Part shown: positions 10,063-20,534 of the stretch, one piece after another
How positions within the stretch are numbered: the stretch's first letter is position 1
How the letters are laid out: every line of letters starts with the position of its first letter
Assembly: GCA_043228905.1 (NCBI GenBank)
Contig: JBHGNT010000006.1
Coordinates: forward strand, 7,316,001 to 7,380,000
Source of the DNA: Azolla caroliniana
Lineage: Eukaryota; Polypodiophyta
Length of the DNA stretch: 64,000 nucleotides
Reading direction: 5' to 3'
Notes under the pieces: generated by a model
What the model was told of the DNA's origin: nothing
Databases searched by the model: none
What the model saw: the letters and a program-made list of their open reading frames with translations, nothing else
Position numbers and translations under genes: made by a program

Positions 10063-11193
10063 TTATAAATTACCATTGGAAATGTCTACAAATCTCCTAT
10101 AAACAGCTAAGCTCTTGCTAGTCAGTGGAACGAGTCTACATATATTATCCGCATATTGAGCTCGGTATGGAGTCCACAACCATGCACCTAGTTGGCAGCT
10201 CACTGTTTGCACCAGGTACTGTTCAGGCATTTCCTCGGGTAGAATGAGACAGCATCTCCGAATATTGAAGTAGTGTCGGAAATGTTCTGTATCCAAAATC
10301 AATGTATTGTCAGCATTATATTCAGGCCAAGTAGCCCAAAAATCAGAAAGCCTCTTGAATCTTGCAGCTTCCATCTGCTCACAATTTTCTCGTGCCCATT
10401 GACCTTTAAAACGACTTCGCCATTTTGGGAAGAATCTTGCCAAACACTTCCACACATCTGATTTTGGTTTCTCACTCCAAATAAACAAATCGAAGTACTC
10501 CGCAGCCCACTCTAGAAACTGATTTGCGTCCCTCCTTGGCTGCATATATCTCACACTCATCAAGACTTTATCCAGCTCCAAGATCAAGGCTCTTCGCTCG
10601 ACTTCTAGTGGTTTAGGTTTCCATTCCTGAAACTGAGCCGCTGTTACACCATTTTCTGGTAGGATACGATCAATCTCAATCAGCTCAGGTTCGGCTGACA
10701 CAACTGGTGTCCTTTTCCTCTTTAAACCCCTAGTCGACTGTGTTGGGCCTAGCTTCACATTCTGGTGCTCTTGTTTTGTCGACTTAGTTATCAATCCTTG
10801 GATTACCTCAGTGCATGTAGCTACTGTTCTGCTCGATATCAATCCACTGGTATCACATGCTGCATCTACCTGCAACACCAAGTCATCCGTGCTACATGCT
10901 GCATCTACCTGCAACACCAAGTCATCCGTGCTACATGCTGCATCTACCTGCAACACCAAGTCATCCGTGCTACATGCTTGATCAACTTGTGTGACCAGAT
11001 CACTTGTGTCAGTTGCTACATCTACTTTCAAGATGGGGCCCTTTAAACATGCCGCAACATCAACAGTATCCACACTGCCATTGGCCTTACGAGCAATAGA
11101 ATCAAACCCTTTAGACTCTGCAACATCAGAAAACACCAACATATTCACACTCACAAAGTAACTACTAGTCTCACAAAACAATATCCTGAACAT
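10063..11193 (-). CDS. FCP1/HAD phosphatase-like protein carried by T
   Basis: Open frame of 376 codons from the ATG at 11193. Residues about 65-115 hold 13-residue repeats (CSTDDLVLQVDAA). Residues 200-370 resemble the FCP1/NLI-interacting phosphatase fold: LILELDKVLMS (about 204-214) at the place of the catalytic DxDx(T/V), IWSEKPKSDVW (239-249) after it, and NTLILDTEHFRHYFNI (297-312) at the place of the conserved LxLDxxP..xxN segment, followed by a hydrophobic LILPEE. The first catalytic Asp is Glu (E207-L-D209), so activity as a phosphatase is doubtful. Cellular relatives dephosphorylate RNA polymerase II tails or similar substrates; a role in T is unknown. A candidate acceptor (TTGATGTTCAG) lies at the start, so an upstream exon is possible. 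Confidence 0.6.
   Translation of the reverse strand: MFRILFCETSSYFVSVNMLVFSDVAESKGFDSIARKANGSVDTVDVAACLKGPILKVDVATDTSDLVTQVDQACSTDDLVLQVDAACSTDDLVLQVDAACSTDDLVLQVDAACDTSGLISSRTVATCTEVIQGLITKSTKQEHQNVKLGPTQSTRGLKRKRTPVVSAEPELIEIDRILPENGVTAAQFQEWKPKPLEVERRALILELDKVLMSVRYMQPRRDANQFLEWAAEYFDLFIWSEKPKSDVWKCLARFFPKWRSRFKGQWARENCEQMEAARFKRLSDFWATWPEYNADNTLILDTEHFRHYFNIRRCCLILPEEMPEQYLVQTVSCQLGAWLWTPYRAQYADNICRLVPLTSKSLAVYRRFVDISNGNL
10861..10977 (-). repeat. 39-bp in-frame tandem repeat
   Basis: Three nearly identical 39-bp units begin at 10861, 10900 and 10939 and encode 13 residues each (core CSTDDLVLQVDAA) in the FCP1-like protein. Weaker related units lie on both sides. Confidence 0.9.
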
Positions 11194-11366
11194 CAAAGAG
11201 TTTCAGTCATAGAACAACACTCTTCAAATTATCTTGGAAAAACATCATAGAGTTCCATTACATAATGTGGATCAAGCAACAACCAATCTGAGGTTTTACT
11301 TGTCCAACAGGATAGTAAAACTTCATAAAACCCTAGCAAAATCCCTAAGCTAACAATCATATCCAA

Positions 11367-14300
11367 CTAAACAGTATTTCGCTCCACTACGTCTGGGCCC
11401 CTTGACCGAGTAACTAGTCTTGTTCCCGATCGTGGCCCCTTCTTCAGCCTTTTTCTGGTTGGTTCCCCATTTAGCCTTGCTTCTAGGACCCAATGCGCAA
11501 GTGTGTCCTCCTCCGACAACCTTCCCATCGCCTCAGCAGCTAATTGCACATCAGCCGTTTCTTGAACTAGCTTTTCAAGTACAGAGGGATCTGTTTGGAC
11601 ATTTTCAGTAGTTGGGCTCGGTGGGGTGGAATCAAGGTCTTGAGACTCGAAGAAATGTTGCATCAAGTGTTCATAAACACTGTTGTTGTGAACCTCAGTT
11701 TTACATGTTGTTTCCACTATTTCATGGCATTTCACATCGTTGCCTAATTCAGTACACTGTTCCAAAAGAATAGGGTGCAGCTGATCTGAAGGAGATGTGA
11801 TAGCAGGACTCTTACTTTCAGCCACATTGGCAGTAGTATCCTCATCTGTTGCAGCATCATCAGCACCAGACACATCATGTGCCGTCCTTAATCCACAAGA
11901 TTCTACAATAACATGACAGTTATTTAGGATAGCTAATTAGCTACTTTACTAAACTATGGTAGAAGCTAGGATAGCTAATTAGCTAGTACGATAGCTAATT
12001 AGCTAGTATGATAGCTAATTAGGTACTTTACTCAACTATGGTAGTAGTTAGGATAGCTAATTAGGTACTTTACTCAACTATGGTAGTAGTTAGGATAGCT
12101 TATTAGCTACTAGGACAGCTAATTAGCTGCCAGTAGCTAATTAGCTGCCAGTAGCTAATTAGCTACTAGGATAGCTAATTAGCTGCCAGTAGCTAATTAG
12201 CTACTAGGATAGCTTATTAGCTACTTTACACAACTATGGCAGTAGCTACTAGGATAGCTAATTCGCTAGTAGGATAGCTAATTAGTTTCCAGCAGCTAAT
12301 TAGCTACTAGGATAGCTAATTAGCTACTAGGACAGCTAATTAGCTGCCAGTAGCTAATTAGCTACTAGGATAGCTTATTAGCTACTTTACACAACTATGG
12401 CAGTAGCTACTAGGATAGCTAATTCGCTAGTAGGATAGCTAATTAGTTTCCAGCAGCTAATTAGCTACTAGGATAGCTAATTAGCTACTAGGATAGCTAA
12501 TTAGTTGCCAGTAGCTAATTAGCTAGTAGGATAGCTAATTAGGTACTTTACTCAACTATGGTAGTAGCTAATTAGCTAGTAGGATAGCTAATTAGCTACT
12601 TTACTCAACTATGGTAGTAGCTAATTAGCTACTAGGATAGCTAATTAGCTGCTAGTAGCTAATTAGCTACTAGGATAGCTTATTAGCTACTTTACACAAC
12701 TATGGCAGTAGCTAATTAGTTACTAGGATAGCTAATTAGTTACTAGGATAGCTAATTAGCTACTATGGTAGCTAATTAGCTACTTTACTCAACTATGGTA
12801 GTAGCTAGGATAGCTAATTAGCTACTTTACTAACTATGGTAGTAGCTAGGATAGCTAATTAGCTACTTTATTAACTATGGTGGTAGCTAGGATAGCTAAT
12901 TAGCTACAATGAAAGCTAATTAGCTACTTTCTCAACTATGTAGTAGCTAGGATAGCTTATTAGCTACTAGGACAGCTAATTAGCTGCCAGTAGCTAATTA
13001 GCTACTAGGATAGCTAATTAGCTACTTTACACAACTATGTCAGTAGCTAATTAGCTACTATGATAGCTAATTAGCTAGTAGGATAGCTAATTAGCTAGTA
13101 GGATAGCTAATTAGTTGCCAGTAGCTAATTAGCTAGTAGGATAGCTAATTAGCTTTTTTACACAACTATGGTACTAGCTAATTAGCTAGTACCATAGCTA
13201 ACTAGCTACTAGGATAGCTTATTAGCTACTTTACACAACTATGTCAGTAGCTAATTAGCTACTATGATAGCTAATTAGCTAGTAGGATAGCTAATTAGTT
13301 GCCAGTAGCTAATTAGCTAGTAGGATAGCTAATTAGCTATTTTACACAACTATGGTACTAGCTAATTAGCTAGTACCATAGCTAACTAGCTACTAGGATA
13401 GCTTATTAGCTACTTTACACAACTATGTCAGTAGCTAATTAGCTACTATGATAGCTAATTAGCTAGTAGGATAGCTAATTAGCTAGTAGGATAGCTAATT
13501 AGTTGCCAGTAGCTAATTAGCTAGTAGGATAGCTAATTAGCTTTTTTACACAACTATGGTACTAGCTAATTAGCTAGTACCATAGCTAACTAGCTACTAG
13601 GATAGCTTATTAGCTACTTTACACAACTATGGCAGTAGCTAATTAGTTACTAGGATAGCTAATTAGTTGCCAGTGGCTAATTTAGCTAGTAGGATAGCTA
13701 TTTAGCTTTTTTACACAACTATGGTACTAGCTAATTAGCTAGTACCATAGCTAATTAGCTACTAGGACAGCTAATTAGCTAGTAGCTCATTAGCTGCCAG
13801 TAGCTAATTAGCTAGTAGGATAGCTAATTAGAAAAGACTAAGCTTATTAGCTACAGTATGGTATACCTGTTTGTTTTCTCCACTCATTTGGTAGAGTTGT
13901 ACTGCAATCTCCCAAACAGAATGTAGCAATTCGACAGGCATGTTGAAAACAAAGCAGATGGTATGTGTGGTTGCATGGTTGTAGGTGAACCAACAAAGAC
14001 GCAGTTTTGTCCTCCACACCTAACCCGCAAGCGATGCAACGTGCTTGAACTGTCAATAAATCATTTTCTGGTTCTACTTCATTTGGTAAGGGAGCAAGAA
14101 TGTTCAGGTCCAAATCCTGTCTGGTCCTTACCATTTCCTCCACAAAATGTAGCTTCTTCTTAAGGCAGCTAACTACCTGTTCTTGATGAATGTATTGTTC
14201 CTTCAACGCAACAGAGAAATTTACCGATTAATTATTCTTGTTGTTGAAAGATACACCAACTTTGCTCAGGAATCGTTAACTTACTTGAAGCTTATCCAAA

Positions 14301-15721
14301 TTGTAATCTGCAACAGTATTTACACCTAGAAGGTCCAGGTTCATTGAAAGAACCTGGATCTCTATTTGCAGTTCTATTTTACGCTGGGGATCCAATGGCC
14401 CCTCTAATTCAAGCTCCTGTTGCGCAACCTATTCCAGATAATGCTTGATTAGCACATTTTACCCGTTATTTATAACACAATCACATACCAGCAAAACAAT
14501 AGTTACCTGAATCTTATTTCTAATTGTTGTAACAGCAGAAGTAACTTTGCTCTCCATTGCAGAAGCCATTGTGGCTTTCTCTAAATCAGTCTTAAAAAAT
14601 GCCAATGTCTCACAGGCTTCATGGACATTTTTTAGCATATAGCTAACCAATGTCTCACCTGTATCATCGACATTGGCTTTCCTTGGGTGTCGGTGTGGTG
14701 TATGCCCCCGCTCTTGCTGGGAGTCGGCAGTTGCATCAACAGCTGCCATGCTCCAAAATCTGTCTATTTTTTGTGCCAAGGTCCCCATCTTTCGGCATCT
14801 TTTTACCGATGCCTCACCATAGACTGCCCAAGCTACCCTATACATTTCAGGGTCTCTAGATTCCTTCGCTGTTTTGCAGTACTCATATGCAAATGCTCTA
14901 GCAAATGAAACTGACAACTCATTGTTGACTGGGATCTCCTGATGAACTTTCTGGTGCAGTCTCATGCAGTCATCGTACAAGTCGGCTCGTACATGCTTCA
15001 GCTTGACCTTGCCTTTGACTCTAGGCACTGTATATACTGTCATCCAGTCTATATCACTGATCAATTTATCACTTAGGACAGCAGGGTCAACACCCTCGAG
15101 TGACAGACCATAGGTGTTGTGGAAGTCCTCCTTTGTCTCGCAAAATTTTGCGAAGTTTAGCACTCTCGTATACGGAGGAACGAGCCATCTGAAATATCAT
15201 TTCAGAAATCAGAAATAGTGCAAAATCAGAATATGTGAGAATCAAAAACCCCAATCAACAACAACAAAAATGGTGCAAAATCTTTAACTTAACCTAATCA
15301 AAATCTGTAATCAGAAGTTTGAAATCAGAAACCCTAATCAAAATCTGTAATCAGAAGTTTGTAACCAGAAACCTTATTCAGAAATTCTAATCAGAAATTT
15401 ATAATCAAAAACCCTAATCAGAAATTTCAATCAGAAACCCTAATAAAAAATTTCAATCACAAACCCTAATCAGAAATCCTAAGCAGAAATTTATAAACAA
15501 AAACCCTATTCAGAAATTCTAATTTGTAATCAAAATTTGTAACCAGAAACCCTATTCAAAAATTCTAATCAGAAATTTATAATCAAAAACCCTAATCAGA
15601 AATTTCAATCACAAACCCTAATCAGAAATTTCAATCACAAACCCTAATCACTAAAGACAGGATTAAACACAAAAAAAGTAATATAAACACACCTGTTGCT
15701 ACTCCCCGATTTGCGAGACAT
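11367..15721 (-). CDS. RING-like zinc-finger protein carried by T, five exons
   Basis: Exons on the minus strand: 15721-15693, 15188-14507, 14428-14285, 14200-13867 and 11902-11367. All introns are GT-AG and all phases agree, giving 574 aa that start MSRKSGSSNRW and end VERNTV. Residues 10-230 (exon 2) are an unrecognised helical domain; 238-310 are Glu/Gln/Leu-rich and probably coiled coil. Residues 340-384 carry C340-x2-C343, C361-x-H363, H366-x2-C369 and C380-x3-C384, a RING-H2-like zinc finger with an odd last pair; such domains are usually E3 ubiquitin ligases. The C-terminal 180 residues are acidic and then basic (RKRLKKGPRSGTRL). Intron 4 holds the second palindrome array. It is oriented away from the right end of T and converges on the transposase. 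Confidence 0.75.
11925..13850. repeat. Second TAGCTAATTAGCTA array, in an intron of the RING-like gene
   Basis: This array fills nearly all of the 1964-bp intron 13866-11903. Cores are spaced less regularly than in the first array and are mixed with spacers such as CTTTACTCAACTATGGTAG and TTGCCAGTAGC. Longer units of about 190-210 bp recur between 13000 and 13760, each with a perfect 32-bp palindrome (13166-13197, 13350-13381, 13554-13585, 13719-13750) centred on AGCTAATTAGCT. No coding sense is seen. Confidence 0.95.
15285..15650. repeat. A-rich degenerate repeat in intron 1 of the RING-like gene
   Basis: Short units built from AAACCCTAATCAGAAATTT and AATCAGAAATTTATAATC alternate without a strict period. 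AAACCCTAA resembles the plant telomere repeat but occurs singly, not as a telomeric run. Confidence 0.75.
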
Positions 15722-16128
15722 CCTTGTATGGGACTCCAAGGACTTCGCCCTATTCGATTTTGGGGAAATATGAATCGGCACCAAAGTTCAGACAGTAGTC
15801 AAAATGAAAAAACAAATGTTTGGGGTTTCTGTAACTGAAACATACCTGGACGATGATCGAGCGGGTTCTGTGTTGTAGCTCTCAATCTGCAATGTCGATT
15901 TTTTGCTGTTGCGGGAGCTACGTCTGCGTTCGTGCTCTGAGTACTCCATTTGCGTTCAAAATCAGACTTAGGCTAAACAGGAAATTGATGACATTGAAGT
16001 CGACCTTAGATGATGGTGATATTCCCCAAGTTCCACTACGTCTGAAACAGAAGTTCAAATATTTGAGTTTTTTCATAAATTAGTTTTTCAAATATTTGAT
16101 TTTCCCACAAGAAAGACTAGCTAAACAA
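15722..16128. other. Upstream region of the RING-like gene
   Basis: No open frame of note. It probably contains the minus-strand promoter and leader of the five-exon gene. Sequence near 16040-16120 is AT-rich with two ATATTTGA repeats. Confidence 0.4.
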
Positions 16129-16169
16129 ATAGCTAATTAGCTATGGCCATTTTAGTAGCTAATTAGCTA
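16129..16169. repeat. Right subterminal palindromes of T
   Basis: ATAGCTAATTAGCTAT (16129-16144) and TAGCTAATTAGCTA (16156-16169) lie 8-48 bp inside the right TIR, mirroring the palindrome near the left end. Confidence 0.7.
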
Positions 16170-16176
16170 TAATAGT

Positions 16177-16200
16177 GTTTCCACTCGCATGCTTTTACCC
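16177..16200 (-). repeat. Right terminal inverted repeat of T
   Basis: On the minus strand it begins GGGTAAAAGCATGCGAGTGG and ends AAAC, matching the left TIR at 23 of 24 positions. GTTA follows at 16201-16204. Confidence 0.9.
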
Positions 16201-18180
16201 GTTATCCTTTCCAGAGATGTGCCGTATCTCCGGGTTCAGGGACTTAATGTACGCTATCCACCGGAGCATTGCTAGGTCTGGCGTCGCGCATCCGGAAACC
16301 ATGCCGAGTATCGGCAAGCAGTCTGTCTCGATTGTTACCTCTGTCCCAATCAGGTAGTCCCTATCGGCCTTGACTGTCGAAACGATACCCCATAGTTTGT
16401 GCCTGACTTGGGCGTATCCTCGTTGCCGCTCGCTAAATACCTTCGCCCCGAACCAGATCGGGAACCGTGCGTCGTCCTTGTCCTCTTTCTTGATCACCCA
16501 CCCGATCCCGGTCGGGCTGGTGTCCACCGTCACGTAGATGGGGACTCCCTTGCCGTAAGCTACTTTACGGAGAACTGGTGTTGCCGTAAGCGCCTCCTTT
16601 AGTTTTCGGACAGACTTTGTGTGCTCCATCCTCCACTCAAAGCTACGCCCCCTTTTCAATAGTCCGTAGAGGGGTTCCGCGACATGTGCGTAGTGTGGGA
16701 TCTAGATGTGGTAGAACGCGCATGCACCCAAGAATTTGCGGACCTCCGTAACCGACCCGCAATCGTTCCTCATCGCAGAGATGGCCTCTTCTACCTTTGC
16801 CAGAGACGGTTTCCTACCGTAAGGCCCGCACAGGTGTCCGACCACGAAGATCTCTGACTGCCTGAACGCCGATTTTTCTCCGGAGAAGGTGAGTCGTGCG
16901 CTCTCGAGCTTCTGCAGCACCTTCTCGCAGTCATTGATGTGGTTCATGATGAACCTCCGGCATCCGTCTGGCCCGACAGTCTCGTCCGCATCTTCCACCG
17001 GACACCCCTTTATCGGGATGTCATCCAAGAATGGCATGGTGATGTCCGGGATGCAGTCCCTCAGCACCTTGTTCATTGCGTTCACCATATGCGCCACCGA
17101 ATTCGTCCCGCGTTGTGGTAGGGTACACATCCATACTAGGCTGAGAGGAGTTCGCATCGTCGTGATATCCCTGCTCTCCACGGTTAGCTGGAACTAGTCG
17201 TACCCCGAGTATAAGTCACCGACCGAATAGATCAACCTTCCAGCGAAGGCCTCCGCGAACTCATCTATGGTCTATCTGATTCCTGCATTACGGATGGTCA
17301 CCCTGTTGACCGGTTGCAGGTCCTGAATGAAGCGCAGCGTGCTGTTCTTCTTCGGCACCGTAAACCACCGATTCGAATATGGGGCAGTCGACGGTTCGAG
17401 GATGCCCATCTCCACATTTTGCTTTAGAAGCTCCATCAACTTTGAGATGTGAGCTCTCGGCACCGGAATCGGTTTGAGATTCCACGATACATGCGGTACC
17501 GTGAAGATCACCATCAGTTCGATGATCGTCGGGTCCACGCACCCGATCTCCTCCGGCAAGAACGTCAAGGCTTTCCCATGCCATCCGAGCATTCTCCGAA
17601 ACCTATCCTCCTCCACCGGCAGTAGAAAGCCACCCCCACCAACCTTGAGCTCCCGTAGCGTTATGTCGGTGAACCAGTGCCCTATGCCAGCTGGATTCCG
17701 TAAACTTGGGTCCGACACGACCCCTTTTATCCACTCCTCACTGCCCTTCGACAAGGGTGCCGCGACTGGCCTCACCTTCCGGTCCACAGTCTTGTACTTT
17801 GTATCCACGCGGGCCGTCTGATTCGACCCGATCCTTTCCCCGAAGTCCGTGATGACTTCGTACATTCCCATCGAACTAACCGGAACGGTCCGGTCTTCTC
17901 TAAGGTCTTCACCGATCACCTTTCGCAACTCGCCCAAGGTGTCGTCAAAAGAGACCGCCTCCACGGCGCCGCTGATTTCTTCGTCGGGGGAGAGGACTCT
18001 GCATCGCCTGAGTCTCTCCTCCGCTCGCTTCCTCTCCCGTCCACTGATGCCGGCTATAGTACAACCTCCGTTTTCGGAGAACCAAAACTTCCTAACTACT
18101 ATACATGTGTGGTGTTCTTCCGGTACGTTCGGACTATCACGGCCCCACGCCTTGAGAACCCTCTCTAAAAATCCCCTCGA
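16201..18180 (-). pseudogene. B1 Pol: RT and RNase H, decayed
   Basis: Reading leftwards: ...FLERVLKAWG after the pro stop, then EAVSFDDTLGELRKVIGEDL, RT with LRFIQDLQPVNRVTIRNAG, GTNSVAHMVNAMNKVL, the catalytic box FLDDIPIKG, and RNase H with VTVDTSPTGIGWVI and IETDCLPILGMVSG. Breaks against B2: TAG at the W/Y of TIDEFAEAF region near 17270 (in-frame stop after NAGIR) and stops near 17190 and 16700 (HI*IPH). The domain continues at 4106-4296 beyond T. It is dead as a single protein. Confidence 0.85.
18165..18171 (-). promoter_or_regulatory. Probable frameshift site at the pro/pol boundary of B1
   Basis: On the minus strand the sequence is GGG GAT TTT TAG AG. The pro frame ends at this TAG and pol is open in the -1 frame (TTT TTA GAG = FLE). 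The same bases are at 26101-26107 in B2. Slippage on five U is inferred. Confidence 0.5.
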
Positions 18181-19861
18181 CTGTCGCCGCCGAGGGTCTC
18201 GCGATTTCTCTCATGGTTCGGACGTACGGTCATGAATTGGACGGAATGCCGACCGTCTTGGCTCTTGACGCGCGCGTACACCGAACCATTGTCCAACACC
18301 TTCGTCTCCATGAGTGTTGTCGTAATGTACGGTTCGCCGAGAATCACCGGGTGCAAGGATGTTTCCTGCACGAAGAAATGTTGATCTATCTCGACGTCAC
18401 CGATCTTTACGTGTACATTCGGGCAGGCCCCATGCAGCTCCTCCGAAGCACGTGTCGCCGTGCGTATCTTCCACCCATGCTTGGAGTTGATCGGCCATTT
18501 ACCCTTCTTGTAGAAATCCATGGACATCAGGTTGATTTTGGATCCATGGTCTACCAAGGCCACCACCGATTTCGGAACGTCGCCGATCCGCACAGGGGTT
18601 TTCATAGTTGCCCTGGCCCAATGCGGCTTCGCGTAGTGGCTTTCCGCCAACTCATCTTCTAGGGCCGTGTCTTCTAAGTGCGTAGTCCGCACCTCCACCG
18701 GTTTCTCCGGTTCCGGCTCCGTCGAGATCCTCTTCTGCTTATCCAAGTCTACGATGGAGTCGTGGAACTCCCTCTTGATGATTCCCAGCACCTCCCGCAA
18801 CGACAACTCCACTTTACTATCCAGGATCCGCTCTTCAAGGACCTTTCGTAGGTCCGTTGCTCTCTCGATTTTGGTGCTCAACCGAAACCCCGCTTGCTTC
18901 TTCCCATCTGGCGCCCCTGGGTTGCCGGCACCGATCAGTTTCGGTCCGAACCGGGTCTCGTACCTCTGCGGGGGACCAACCCCTCCGTCCTTTCCTGCCC
19001 ATTTGTCTTCCACTAGAACCTCGTAGTTCTGGCAAGCGGCTTCTAAGAAGCCCGTTTTCTCTTCGACCGAATCGTCTCATCCGATGACCTCCTGGACCCG
19101 TTGTTCCGCGCGGTCCGCCTCTTCCTTCTTCAGCCGAACTCCGGAGAGGCCTTCTAGCACTAGCGGCCAGAATCCGAAGTCCTTCGCCTTCCGGGTCTCA
19201 TCACCCCCGGCCCCAACCCCGACGAGCTTCCGTTGCTCCAATCGCGCCGTTTGTTGAAACGGCTACAGACCTGTTTTACCACGGCCCAGTCTGCCATGAG
19301 CCCTTTATCCGTCTCCAATAGGGGACCCACCTTTTCCCTGTCGAGTGCGTCCACCGACTTGACAAACAGTAGAACTCAACTCGTTTCGAGCACGGTCCGG
19401 TCCAGCATCGATAGCCACGTGAATCGTTTTTCGAACTCCTGGAGGAGCGCTGACGTGTTCCTCCCTTTTCCGGGGCTTTCCACCCATGCCATGAAGTCCC
19501 GCCTCGACAACCGAAGCAAGTCATCAAACTCGTACTTCTCGAGGAGCTGCAACTCGAACTCCTCCCAAGTCTGGCATCTAGCCAACACCTCGAGCACCTC
19601 TACGTGGATGCTCGGCGTCACCACCCGAGGGAATCCGGACAGCCGCCTGTCCACCAGGATATCCCTCATGATCATTTCGGCCCGGTAAGCCTCCAAATAA
19701 CTTGTGGGATTCTTCCCACCAAATCGGCCTATGCTGCCGACAATCGATTCAATGGCTCTGTCGAGGGTACCTGTCCCCTCGCGAGCGCTCACCAGCCGGT
19801 CGACGGCTACCGCCATTGCCTCTGCTAGCTCTGATCCCCTTATCTTCCGACTCCTTTGATG
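18165..19861 (-). pseudogene. B1 Gag and protease, decayed
   Basis: Gag starts at the position of the B2 ATG (about 19846) but has ATA there: IRGSELAEAM. The capsid region (FPRVVTPSIHVEVLEVLARC, LLEKYEFDDLLRLSRRDFMA) parallels B2. About 420 bp is missing near 19200 compared with B2 27130-27550, which removes the CCHC knuckle and fuses RRDWSNGSSSG to the distal gag. An in-frame stop lies near 19375. Protease follows with VVALVDHGSKINLMS and QHFFVQETSLHPVILGEPYI and ends GDSRGDF at TAG 18165-18167, which overlaps the five-T run used to enter pol. Confidence 0.8.
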
Positions 19862-19865
19862 CCTG

Positions 19866-19883
19866 TTCACGTCGGGTTCACCA
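19866..19883 (-). other. Primer binding site of B1
   Basis: The minus strand reads TGGTGAACCCGACGTGAA just inside the 5' LTR. The same 18 bases occur in B2 and, nearly, in D and F. The priming tRNA is not identified here. Confidence 0.65.
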
Positions 19884-19888
19884 ATTAT

Positions 19889-20534
19889 GTCGCGAAGTTT
19901 CGCGTTCGCGTGTAAGAAGAGGCGGGACCACAGGGGTCTTGGACCAAGGAGAGAGTGAGAGAGAGAGAGAGAGATCCATAGAAAGAAAATAAGAGCAAGA
20001 AACAGGAATCTGATTACTATAATCAGTAGCTTACAACTCGAACGGTTACAACCGGCCAACCGGTAATGGACCTAACACGGGGTCCTACTCACGCAAACAG
20101 ACGACGCGACTCGACTCGAAGAAAGAAAAAAGGGGGGGGGGGGGACAGAGAGAGAGAGCCTCTGCTGGAAGCACACGGGTAGCGAACTCCTGACACCCAC
20201 AGAGAACGACGATCGAAGGAGAGAGAGCTCGGCCTTCGGTTCTGGAGCAGCATTTCGTCCTCGCCAATGCGCGATACCTTTTCCTCCTTCTCTCCCTCCT
20301 TAAAATAGTTCGCAAAGGGGAGACCCTTCTTCCCTAGTCCAATCGCTTTATTCCCTGTCCCTTCCGACAGGGATACGCACAAATCCCCTAATAAACGTGT
20401 ACTACCTAGTATTTACATCAGCCGATCTAATTACAAAATATGTACAAAATATCAATTCTCGCGTCCACCCGTGTAAGAGCCAGTTCATGAGCCTTTTTCT
20501 CCGATTCCGCCCATGGCCGGTTTTCTTCACGACA
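19889..20534 (-). repeat. 5' LTR of B1 (646 bp)
   Basis: It is bounded by TGTCG and CGACA and is alignable with the two B2 LTRs along its length. It contains GA-rich runs near 19950-19975 and a run of twelve G at about 20131-20142. Element C integrase resumes directly at 20535. Confidence 0.9.

Larger units (their letters stand above)
4297..16200. mobile_element. T: 11.9-kb cargo-bearing DNA transposon with TIRs
   Basis: Both ends are defined by 24-bp inverted repeats and a GTTA duplication at 4293-4296 and 16201-16204 (TTA is equally possible if one G is counted as element). The empty site can be read in B2 near 24110-24125. Genes: plus-strand transposase (5727-9460), minus-strand RING-like gene (15721-11367) and minus-strand FCP1-like gene (11193-10063), so the transcription units converge. 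Two large introns are filled with TAGCTAATTAGCTA palindromes and the same palindrome sits just inside each end. Four-base duplications fit Sola- or Kolobok-type elements; TTA would fit PIF/Harbinger. The transposase does not look like a Harbinger enzyme, so the superfamily is left open. Confidence 0.9.
4106..20534 (-). mobile_element. B1: Ty3/Gypsy element, minus strand, split by Gypsy1 and T
   Basis: B1 sequence is present at 4106-4296 and 16201-20534; its left (3') end lies beyond Gypsy1, off-window. It reads right to left: 5' LTR (19889-20534), primer site, gag, pro, RT, RNase H. It closely parallels B2 (21866-28903), which made it possible to define both insertions. Relative to B2 it lacks about 420 bp of late gag (junction near 19200) and has ATA in place of the gag ATG. 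B1 itself is inserted in element C; the sequence to its right is integrase of C on the opposite strand. Confidence 0.88.

Noticed and set aside
15285-15650. Interstitial telomere repeat
   Set aside because: AAACCCTAA appears only singly between other bases, never as a tandem CCCTAAA run.
4297-16200. T as a Helitron or Maverick/Polinton
   Set aside because: There are inverted terminal repeats with a target duplication, and no Rep/helicase, polymerase B, capsid or retroviral-type integrase frame.
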